This document shows, piece by piece, positions 1 through 6,716 of a DNA stretch of 46,951 bases (the stretch's first letter is position 1; each line of letters opens with the position of its first letter). The position numbers were made by a program, and so were the translations under genes. The DNA is from Clostridia bacterium (lineage in GTDB: Bacteria; Bacillota; Clostridia; Oscillospirales; RGIG5554). The stretch covers positions 1 to 46,951 of the forward strand of contig JAFWAE010000024.1 in assembly GCA_017507855.1 (NCBI GenBank), given 5' to 3'. The notes under the pieces were generated by a model. It saw only the letters and a program-made list of their open reading frames with translations, ran no database searches and had not been told where the DNA came from.

Positions 1-14
1 AGTCAAACGTAAAT

Positions 15-302
15 ATGGGCTAAGCCCAAACCCTTATAACGACAGAAAGAGATAACAAATCGGTTCGTAGCCGAAATGTTATCTCTTTTTCTGTTGGTTT
101 AATGAAATCGTTGCGCGGCAACGATGAAATCTTCACTTCGTACAGATGAAATCCAAGGACAAGTCCTCGGATGAAATCAAATCCGTCTAAATACAACCCT
201 GCGAAGCAGGATTTCATCGCAAACGCGATTTCATCCACCAAAGGTGGATTTCACCCGTCGAAGACGGATTTGACTGCGTGTTCTCCGTTAAGGATAACAC
301 GC
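15..302. repeat. Hub-and-hairpin array element 1 (non-coding)
   Basis: No credible gene lies in 1-334. The stretch is packed with inverted repeats: a small GGGCTAAGCCC hairpin (18-28), a long imperfect stem (42-57 with 77-94), then an array in which the 8-9-nt word GATGAAATC (102-109, 123-131, 145-153, 170-178) alternates with mini-hairpins such as GTTGC-GCG-GCAAC (110-122) and AGGAC-AA-GTCCT (156-167). After a central CCTGC-GAA-GCAGG hairpin (198-210) the word flips to its reverse complement GATTTCATC (210-218, 227-235, 247-254), again alternating with hairpins (219-226, 236-246, 255-267). In addition 179-188 pairs perfectly with 262-271. A last near-perfect stem lies at 276-302. The element sits just 3' of the minus-strand binding-protein gene. 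It could act as a 3' structure or terminator, or be a MITE-like repeat; function unknown. Confidence 0.75.
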
Positions 303-334
303 AAAACGGGAAGGCGTATTTTTTGTGTTAAGGT

Positions 335-1789
335 TTACTCCAGGGCCGTGAAGATCTCGTCCAGGGTGATCTGGGTAGCCTCGGCATAAGCTTCATACAG
401 GGAAACGGGGTCACCGCCGCGCATCACGGTTTCGTTCACAACCACGGCGGAAGCACCGTACAGGCCGGAATAGGACACGCCCAGCAGGGTGGTCATGGGG
501 TGCATGGTCTGGCCGGGAATGCCGTAGGTCTTCAGCATTTCCAGGGATTCCTCGTCGCGGAAGTAGGACTCGTAGGCTTCCAGCAAAACGGGGGCAATGG
601 TGGACTCGCCATAGCAGGCAACGGCCTCCAGAATGAAGGCGGCGTTGTCCCCGTCTGCGTTCATGGGAATGATGACCGTGTTCAGGTGATGGTCCACGAA
701 GAGGTGGTAGCTTTCCTGGTCCTTGCTGTACTTGGGCAGGGGCAGGAAGCCGAAGTCACCCTCTTGCTCGGCAAAGGCGCTGGTGCCGGAGGCGGCATTG
801 GGAGGATAAGCCATAAACAGCAGGCGGCCTTCGGGGAACATGGTGTTCAGGTAGTAGGTCCAGGCGTGGCCCTCGCTCAGGTTGTAGGTGGCGTTGTTGA
901 CCATGTCGGCCAGGTCGCGCAGCACGTTGCCCGTTTCGGCCGTGCCCATGTTCAGGCCGTAGGTGCCGTCCTCGTTGCGGTTAAAGTACAAGCCGCCTGC
1001 ACCCACAAACATGGCCTGGGCGCCGTCCTCGCCGGGGAAGCCGATGCCCCAGCAGTCGTCAGCGGTGACTTGGCCGTCACCGGTGATGTCACGGGTGGCT
1101 TTCTTGGCGTATTCGGACATTTTGGCAAGGGTCCATTCGCCGTCGCGCACCAGCTGGTACAGGTCGGGCAACTGCAGCTCTTCGGCCAGGGCCTTGTTGT
1201 AGAAAATGCCGTAAGCGCCGTTCCAGGAGTTCGTGTAGGCGCCGGATAAAGCATACTGTCTGCCCTTCAGGTTGAAGTTTTCCACAGCGGATTGCATCCA
1301 GTAGCTGTTTTCGGTTTTGAGCACATCGTATTGGTTCAGATCCTCGGCAAAGCCGCCTTGGATGAAGAAACCCATGACCCAAGCCTTGTTGAACATCAGA
1401 TCGGCAAATTTATCGCCGCCCATCATCACGGAAGAAGCCAGGTCGTACACCTGATAGTCAGACTGGAAGAGGTCGAACTCACAGCCGAAGCGGTCGGTCA
1501 GATCCAACCACATGGTGGCGTTGGCGATCTCCAAAGCGGAGCCCTCCAGATCGCCCGTTAGGCCGCCGCCGTCGGAAATGGTGATCGTCACGTCGCTGAG
1601 GTCCTTTTCGCCCAGCTGAGCCTTAGCCAGCGGGTCGTTGGGGTCCAGCGCGGGATCCGTGGTCGCCGGTTGGGTGGTGGCGGGCGCGGTGGAAGGTGTC
1701 GTGGCGGGGGCAGATTGGCAAGCGGTGCTCAGCAACAGGCAGAACACCAGCATCAAAGCCCCGGCCAGACGCAGAAATTGTCTTTTCAC
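335..1789 (-). CDS. ABC-type sugar substrate-binding lipoprotein (orphan)
   Basis: An extracellular solute-binding protein of the carbohydrate (family 1) type, 484 aa. I place the start at GTG 1789, 9 nt after GGAG, rather than the in-frame TTG at 1795, which is too close to the ribosome site. A signal peptide runs to the lipobox LSTAC, making Cys24 the lipid anchor. A T/P-rich linker (about 25-50) is followed by the binding fold, with the aromatic-rich stretch WNGAYGIFYNKALAEEL and a calcium-loop-like DITGDGQVTADD near residue 240, as often seen in gut Firmicute binding proteins. In ABC importers such proteins deliver oligosaccharides to a membrane permease, but no permease or ATPase is visible nearby. 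It is divergent from two AraC-type regulators, which probably control it. The precise sugar cannot be read from sequence. Confidence 0.85.
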   Translation of the reverse strand: MKRQFLRLAGALMLVFCLLLSTACQSAPATTPSTAPATTQPATTDPALDPNDPLAKAQLGEKDLSDVTITISDGGGLTGDLEGSALEIANATMWLDLTDRFGCEFDLFQSDYQVYDLASSVMMGGDKFADLMFNKAWVMGFFIQGGFAEDLNQYDVLKTENSYWMQSAVENFNLKGRQYALSGAYTNSWNGAYGIFYNKALAEELQLPDLYQLVRDGEWTLAKMSEYAKKATRDITGDGQVTADDCWGIGFPGEDGAQAMFVGAGGLYFNRNEDGTYGLNMGTAETGNVLRDLADMVNNATYNLSEGHAWTYYLNTMFPEGRLLFMAYPPNAASGTSAFAEQEGDFGFLPLPKYSKDQESYHLFVDHHLNTVIIPMNADGDNAAFILEAVACYGESTIAPVLLEAYESYFRDEESLEMLKTYGIPGQTMHPMTTLLGVSYSGLYGASAVVVNETVMRGGDPVSLYEAYAEATQITLDEIFTALE

Positions 1790-1846
1790 GGTCAAAAACT
1801 CCTTTTCGTTTTTTGTTTTCGCAGGGAAAAACTATGCGTTAAGTAT

Positions 1847-1875
1847 ATTATAGTAGGGGAAAATAGGGAATTCAA
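1847..1875 (-). promoter_or_regulatory. Sigma-A promoter of the binding-protein gene
   Basis: Read on the minus strand: TTGAAT (1870-1875), 17-bp spacer, TATAAT (1847-1852), about 50 nt before the GTG start. It faces away from the AraC-gene promoter at 2034-2062, so regulators binding between 1876 and 2033 could affect both. Confidence 0.7.
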
Positions 1876-2033
1876 TGCAGAAAAAATCAAAAACCATGCA
1901 AAAAAGAGCATTCTTGACAAACACCCCTCTCGCGGGCTGTTTTGCGAAAGAAATGGAGGGGGCTTTGGTTCGGACCCATTCGCAACATTCAGAAACTATG
2001 CAATTTTAATGGTTGCTTTTTTGCCCTTTTCCC

Positions 2034-2062
2034 TTGAAAAAAGCGGATAGCTGTGGTATAAG
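2034..2062 (+). promoter_or_regulatory. Sigma-A promoter of the tandem AraC genes
   Basis: TTGAAA (2034-2039), 17-bp spacer, TATAAG (2057-2062). Transcription would begin near 2069, which makes the upstream in-frame ATG at 2073 essentially leaderless and supports the internal start at 2133. Confidence 0.7.
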
Positions 2063-2132
2063 TATATCATGAATGTTCAAAATTACTGCAGAAAAGAGCA
2101 AAAAAGTGCAAAAAGAATATATTAGGAAAAAA

Positions 2133-3110
2133 ATGGATTTCTTTCGCTATCCCTTGGATCCTCAAAAGGTGAAGGAAAGCCGTTGCCTGATTTGTGACCC
2201 CGTGCGTGTCGTGTTGCCCGAATCCTTCAATGATAAATTCACCTTGCCCTTGCCCAGCAGCGAACGTGAGGGGACGGTCAACGGTGTGGATTTTGATTTT
2301 CAGGGAAGGCAGTATACCAACACCTTGGGCTCCGAGATCGGCATTTGCTTGGAGGGAAGCGGCCTGTTTTATGCCCAGGGGCGCTTTTTTCGCTATAATC
2401 CGGGAGACGCGGTGTATTCCTTTGCGGATCTGGGGCGAAGCTGGCAAAGCGATGCAGGGGTGCGCTCCACGTGGTATTTTATGCCCATCAATTTGCTGGA
2501 GCTGATGAAAGAGGGGGGCTTCAACTTTTTCCGAAACGCTCTCAATTCCCGCTTCCCCTTGCCGTCCTTTCCGTTTTTGCTGACCAAAGCGGAAAATTAC
2601 GCCGGCAATCACCTGATCTGGCGCATTTTTGAGGAATGCCTGCAAAAAAAGGAGGGCTACGGGGATCGGGTGTCCTATTTGGTGGCCATGCTGACCATGG
2701 AGGTGGCCCGCCTCAACCGTGTGATCCAGGAGCGCCGGGAAATGGCAGAGGAGGAACTGCTCCCCGCCGTCATCTATATGATCCAGCACCTGCAGGAGCC
2801 CATCGGCGTGCAGGACATCTGCAAGGCCTGTAATAAAAGCTATTCTACCCTGCGCCTGCATTTTTTGAAAAAAGCGGGTTGCACGCCCCTGGAATACCTC
2901 AACCGCTTGCGTATGGAACAGGCCGTTACCATGCTGGAGGAGACCGACCGTAAAATTGCGGAGGTGGCCGCGTATTGCGGCTTTTCCACCCTGTCCAGCT
3001 TTAACCGCCAGTTTTTGGCCTGTAAGGGAATGTCTCCGCGTGCCTTCCGCCTGGAGCGTCAAAGCCGAAAGAGCGCCGACGGGAAAGAACTGACGGATTT
3101 TTCACGTTAA
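2133..3110 (+). CDS. AraC-family transcriptional regulator (first of a tandem pair)
   Basis: A 325-aa regulator. The N-terminal two thirds look like a cupin-type ligand-binding region (about 40-130, including GRFFRYNPGDAVY), and the C-terminal ~100 residues form the double helix-turn-helix of the AraC/XylS family, with the signature KIAEVAAYCGFSTLSSFNRQF and a terminal SPRAFR. I choose ATG 2133 (AGGA 6-9 nt upstream) over ATG 2073, because the promoter places the RNA start at about 2069. A paralogue follows 27 nt later with the same layout, so the two are likely cotranscribed and may form heterodimers or sense related sugars. The likely targets are the divergent binding-protein gene and the pair's own promoter. 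The ligand is unknown. Confidence 0.85.
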   Translation: MDFFRYPLDPQKVKESRCLICDPVRVVLPESFNDKFTLPLPSSEREGTVNGVDFDFQGRQYTNTLGSEIGICLEGSGLFYAQGRFFRYNPGDAVYSFADLGRSWQSDAGVRSTWYFMPINLLELMKEGGFNFFRNALNSRFPLPSFPFLLTKAENYAGNHLIWRIFEECLQKKEGYGDRVSYLVAMLTMEVARLNRVIQERREMAEEELLPAVIYMIQHLQEPIGVQDICKACNKSYSTLRLHFLKKAGCTPLEYLNRLRMEQAVTMLEETDRKIAEVAAYCGFSTLSSFNRQFLACKGMSPRAFRLERQSRKSADGKELTDFSR

Positions 3111-3137
3111 AGAATTTGCTTGAAAAAGGGGAACGCT

Positions 3138-4085
3138 ATGCCTACACGTACCGAAAAACGGCAGCTGTCCGTGTTTGCCTGGCCCGAGGAATTGGCGTGC
3201 GGGGGGCTTCTTTCCGCCCCCGTGACGGCCGAGATCTCTTCCTCGGTCAAAACGGGGCTCGACCTGCCCTTTACCCGCCGCGTTTTTTGCCCCGCCCGGG
3301 AGCATGAAGCGTTTGCGGGCAAGCTTTGCACTCACGAGGGCGGGTTTGAGATCGGCCTTTGCACCCGGGGAAAGGGAACGCTGTATGTCAACAGGCGCTT
3401 CCTTCGCTACGGGGCGGGGGATGCGGTGTTGTTTTTTGCCGGCGCGGTCCGCGGCTGGAAAAGCGATCGGGGCGGTTCGTGCTGGCATTTTGCGGCCTGG
3501 AGTCCCCAAAAGCTGGTGGAACAAACGGGGGTGGACTTTTTCTCACGACCCCTGGAAAAGGCACAGCCTGCCAAGGATTTCCCCGTTTTGTTTACCAAGG
3601 CCAATTATCTGGCCGCCAATTATCTGATCACCCACCTGCTCAACGAGGTCCTGCAGGGGGAGGAGGGGTACGAAAAGCGGGTGGCCCTGGGTAGCTCCAT
3701 GTTGCTGATGGAGCTGGGGCATATCAGCCATCTGCTGGAGGAGCAAAAGCAGGTGGCGGAGGAGGAGATCGCCCCCATCGTCATTTATATGCTGCAGCAT
3801 TTTAACGAGCCCATCACCGTCGAACAGATGTGCATGGCGGGCAACAAAAGCTATTCCACCCTGCGCCGCGACTTTTTGAAGCGCACGGGTCTTTCTCCCG
3901 GTCAATACCTCACCCATTTGCGCCTGGATCAGGCGGCGGCCATGCTGGAAGAGACCGACCGCAAAATTGCCGAGGTGGCTTCCTACTGCGGCTTTGCGAC
4001 CTTTTCCAGCTTTAACCGTCAGTTTTTTAAGCGCTTCGGCTGCTCCCCGCGGGAATGGAAGACCAAAAAGCGGGCGGAAATGTAA
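3138..4085 (+). CDS. AraC-family transcriptional regulator (second of a tandem pair)
   Basis: A 315-aa paralogue of the preceding gene. The cupin-like half contains NRRFLRYGAGDAVLFF, matching RFFRYNPGDAVY in its neighbour, and the C-terminal AraC HTH has KIAEVASYCGFATFSSFNRQF. Both proteins also share ETDRKIAEVA and NKSYSTLR, so they arose by duplication. The start is ATG 3138, preceded by AAGGGGAA; the in-frame ATG at 3120 has no ribosome site. No promoter is evident in the 27-nt gap, which favours one transcript from 2034. It probably binds DNA in the 1.85-2.06 kb divergent region, but this is inference. Confidence 0.85.
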   Translation: MPTRTEKRQLSVFAWPEELACGGLLSAPVTAEISSSVKTGLDLPFTRRVFCPAREHEAFAGKLCTHEGGFEIGLCTRGKGTLYVNRRFLRYGAGDAVLFFAGAVRGWKSDRGGSCWHFAAWSPQKLVEQTGVDFFSRPLEKAQPAKDFPVLFTKANYLAANYLITHLLNEVLQGEEGYEKRVALGSSMLLMELGHISHLLEEQKQVAEEEIAPIVIYMLQHFNEPITVEQMCMAGNKSYSTLRRDFLKRTGLSPGQYLTHLRLDQAAAMLEETDRKIAEVASYCGFATFSSFNRQFFKRFGCSPREWKTKKRAEM

Positions 4086-4180
4086 AATTTCTGTGAAAGC
4101 TATGGCTTTTTCCCGAAAGCTGTGGTAAAATAAGCTGAGAGGAAGCCCAAACTGAAAACCAACCGTTGGATGGAGGAAAT

Positions 4181-5908
4181 ATGACTCGTTATTTTGTTTC
4201 TCTGGCAGTATCCACTTTGGTACTGCTGGCCATTGCCGCTTTGCTGATCTTCAGCATCGGAGGGCCGTACATTGCCCAATGGGTGGCCTCCGAGGGCCAG
4301 CGCATCCTGCTGGAGGGGGGAGACACCGCCGAGGCCAAGGCCAAGTTCGAGAGCGCTTTGGATTTTGACAAGCGCTGCCGCGAGGGGATCTTGGGCCTGG
4401 CTTCCGTATACCTGGAAAATGAGGAGCCCAACCGGGCCTTGGAGACCCTGAAGGAAGGCATCACCCTGCTTCCCGGCAACAGCGATCTGTACGTGCAGGT
4501 GCTGCAGATCTACGGCCGCTTGGGCCGCGTGCAGGAGGCGATCGAATTTCGCCGCACCATCGACCGCGAGTTCGTGCTGTCCGCCTTGCAGGAGGTCTCG
4601 CCCGCGGCCGTGGTGCACAATCCGCGCCAGGGCATCTACAATAAGCGTATTACCGTGACACTTTCCTCCGGGGAGGGAAGCCGTATCTACTACACCCGCG
4701 ACGGTTCCGCCCCCACCCTGGAGTCCTACCTGTACGCAGGCCCCATTCAACTGACGGAGGGGGTCAACGTGATCCGCGCCTTCGCCATCAACGAGGCGGG
4801 ACTGGTGACGGACGAGCTTCGTTTGGAATACGAGCTGAAGGACATTAACGAGGCGGTGAATATTGCCGACGAAAAGCTGGAAAAGATCCTGCGCCGTATG
4901 ATCAACAAATCCTCCGGTACCATCTATACCAGCGACCTGAGCATGATCACCCAATTTTCCAACCTGGCCGAGGACGGCACGCCCCTGGAAGGATATATCT
5001 ACGACCTGAGCGCCCTGAAGAGCTGCCGCAATCTGGAGCAGATCACGTTGGTGGGCGAGCCTTATATCCGCGACTATTCCCCCTTGGCGGCCGTGTCAGC
5101 CCTGCACACCCTGAAGATCAACGGCTGCAGCCTGACGGATGTGGATTTGGCGGGGATTTCCGCCTCTGCCTCCCTGCGCAAGCTGGACCTTTCCGACAAT
5201 TGCCTCAACACCGCCGCCGCGGCAGGGCAGATGGCCGCCTTGAAGGAGCTGGACCTTTCCGAGAACATGATCTCCTCGCTGTCGGCTCTGGCCCCCCTGT
5301 CCGAACTGGAGGTCCTGCGCGTCAACCGCGCCGGGCTGATCGACATCTCCGATCTGGGTGGCCTAAGTGCTTTGCAGGAACTGTACCTGGTGGACAATTA
5401 CCTGTCCTCCGTGCACGCCCTTTCCCAGCTTAAATCCGTCAAAAAGCTGGATCTTTCCGATAATCGCCTCTTCGATATTGACGGCCTGATGGGCATGACC
5501 TCCCTCAAGGAGCTCTGCCTGGCCGATAACCAGATCGCTGATGCCACGGCCCTCATCCCTCTGCGCCAGCTGGAAAAGGTGGACCTGTCCCGAAATTTGC
5601 TGCAGAGCGTGCCCCAGCTGACCTCGCCCGTACAGAGCTTGTCCCTTTCCTTCAATATAATCCAATCGCTCAAGGGCGTGGAACTGGTTCCCACGCTCAA
5701 ACAGCTGGATCTTTCCGGCAATCCTGTCACGGACCTGTCCCTGCTTACCTCCCTTTCCTTGCTGGAGGAACTGGACGTTTCCCAAACTCAGGTGCTTTCC
5801 GTCATGCCTCTTACGGGACTGAATTCCCTGAAGCGGCTGATCTGCCGTGAAATGACCATTTCGGACCTGGGGCAGCTTTCCCAGCAGGTGGAGATCGTCA
5901 TCCGCTGA
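4181..5908 (+). CDS. Membrane-anchored TPR / chitobiase-C-like / leucine-rich-repeat protein
   Basis: A 575-aa protein starting at ATG 4181 behind GGAGGAAAT. Residues 6-27 form one membrane segment, leaving the rest probably outside. Next comes a TPR-like helical stretch (about 40-130, with AKAKFESALDFDKRCREGILGLA), then a CHB_HEX_C-type beta domain (about 145-215, RIYYTRDGSAPT), then around a dozen leucine-rich repeats (about 280-570, e.g. LKELDLSENMISSLSAL). TPR and LRR units are protein-protein interaction scaffolds, so a role as a surface adaptor is plausible but unproven. The CHB_HEX_C type of domain also occurs in the CotH protein at 33 kb. A weak extended -10 (TGGTAAAAT) lies near 4122-4130. 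It ends just before hairpin-array element 2. Confidence 0.8.
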   Translation: MTRYFVSLAVSTLVLLAIAALLIFSIGGPYIAQWVASEGQRILLEGGDTAEAKAKFESALDFDKRCREGILGLASVYLENEEPNRALETLKEGITLLPGNSDLYVQVLQIYGRLGRVQEAIEFRRTIDREFVLSALQEVSPAAVVHNPRQGIYNKRITVTLSSGEGSRIYYTRDGSAPTLESYLYAGPIQLTEGVNVIRAFAINEAGLVTDELRLEYELKDINEAVNIADEKLEKILRRMINKSSGTIYTSDLSMITQFSNLAEDGTPLEGYIYDLSALKSCRNLEQITLVGEPYIRDYSPLAAVSALHTLKINGCSLTDVDLAGISASASLRKLDLSDNCLNTAAAAGQMAALKELDLSENMISSLSALAPLSELEVLRVNRAGLIDISDLGGLSALQELYLVDNYLSSVHALSQLKSVKKLDLSDNRLFDIDGLMGMTSLKELCLADNQIADATALIPLRQLEKVDLSRNLLQSVPQLTSPVQSLSLSFNIIQSLKGVELVPTLKQLDLSGNPVTDLSLLTSLSLLEELDVSQTQVLSVMPLTGLNSLKRLICREMTISDLGQLSQQVEIVIR

Positions 5909-5932
5909 ACGCAAAAAACCGCCCTGCCGTAA

Positions 5933-6131
5933 GGCGTTGTGTTCCTAAGGACACAACGCCAACTCTATTCGCCTGCGGCGAGTTATATTGCTTCGCAGTT
6001 ATATTTGGACTTCGTCCAAGTGATATTTGCTTCGCAAGTTTGGAAGGCGAATAGAATATCACTAAGTCCAACGGACTTAATATCACTTTCGCAAAGCGAA
6101 AATATCACGCTGACGAATGTCAGCATATCAC
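5933..6131. repeat. Hub-and-hairpin array element 2 (non-coding)
   Basis: The 363 nt between 5908 and 6272 hold no gene. A 10-bp stem (5933-5942 with 5951-5960) leads into an array. In the left half the 7-nt word GTTATAT/GTGATAT (5982-5988, 5998-6004, 6020-6026) alternates with perfect hairpins TGC-TTC-GCA (5989-5997), TTGGAC-TTC-GTCCAA (6005-6019) and TTG-CTTCG-CAA (6027-6037). In the right half the word is inverted to ATATCAC (6056-6062, 6080-6086, 6102-6108, 6125-6131) and alternates with TAAGTCC-AAC-GGACTTA (6063-6079), TTTCGC-AAA-GCGAAA (6087-6101) and GCTGAC-GAAT-GTCAGC (6109-6124). CTATTCGCC (5965-5973) pairs with 6046-6054. The layout equals element 1 but the repeated word differs. 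Function unknown. Confidence 0.8.
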
Positions 6132-6188
6132 TAAAAACTATCGGGAAGTGTGCGCACTTACTCACCACTAAAAGCGGTAGTGCAATAT

Positions 6189-6228
6189 AAAAGAGCCGAT
6201 ACGGAAATAAATCCATATCGGCTCTTTT
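6189..6228. terminator. Bidirectional intrinsic terminator
   Basis: A perfect 13-bp stem pairs 6189-6201 (AAAAGAGCCGATA) with 6216-6228 around a 14-nt loop, and ends in T runs on both strands. It lies between the convergent LRR gene and the 53-aa membrane peptide gene. Confidence 0.65.
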
Positions 6229-6271
6229 ACCGTCCTTTAGAACCCGAGGCCAAAGCGGGGCGGTTTTTCTT

Positions 6272-6433
6272 TCATTTGTCCAGGGTCTCGCAAAAATCCC
6301 TCAGGAACTTGGGCTTGCGCACGTATTGGCGGCGGCGCATCAGCGGCAGGGTGTGGTGTAGCACCAGCACGGCCAGCGCCGCGGCAGAAGCCGCCGCATA
6401 AAGAAGGCGGCAAGAGCCGTTTTTGCATTTCAT
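6272..6433 (-). CDS. Small membrane peptide (53 aa), unknown function
   Basis: I do not recognise this gene. It reads from ATG 6433 to TGA 6272 and begins MKCKNGSCRLLYAAASAAAL. A strong ribosome site (GGAAAGGAG) lies 10 nt upstream. Residues about 9-27 are an uninterrupted Ala/Leu/Val run fitting one membrane helix, followed by the basic RRRQYVRKPK and an acidic tail DFCETLDK, so an N-out or N-in single-pass orientation is possible. A perfect hairpin terminator lies downstream at 6189-6228. The long hypothetical ORF in another frame here (6237-6428) is a shadow. Confidence 0.55.
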   Translation of the reverse strand: MKCKNGSCRLLYAAASAAALAVLVLHHTLPLMRRRQYVRKPKFLRDFCETLDK

Positions 6434-6606
6434 TTTTTTAAAACTCCTTTCCCGTAAGGTGGTCCGTCCTCAGTAGTATGACGAAAAATCACCTTTTGTA
6501 TTCCAAAAAAACAGGAGAAAAACAGGTAAAAAGCACAAAAAAACGGCTTTATTTCTCAAAAAATGATATTTTTTTTGGTAAAAACGACGGAAATTTTCAA
6601 AAACAC

Positions 6607-6635
6607 TTGAAAAACGGAACCGTTTAGCGTATAAT
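6607..6635 (+). promoter_or_regulatory. Sigma-A promoter of the M23 peptidase gene
   Basis: TTGAAA (6607-6612), 17-bp spacer, consensus TATAAT (6630-6635). The predicted start near 6642 gives a leader of about 75 nt. The rest of the gap 6434-6606 is AT-rich and I see nothing else in it. Confidence 0.8.
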
Positions 6636-6716
6636 ATATCGGAACATGGTAATGTGGCAGGGTGCGCTCTGGCGCGAACTGTGTTTGATTCAGATACTTC
6701 AGAAAGGACCCGGTGC

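Noticed and set aside
102..271. CRISPR array
   Set aside because: The repeated words are only 8-9 nt, inter-word pieces are self-complementary and the word flips orientation midway. No cas genes are near.
500..1249. 249-codon plus-strand ORF opposite the binding-protein gene
   Set aside because: It is an antisense shadow of the GC-rich coding strand, with low-complexity G/V/Q content and no ribosome site.
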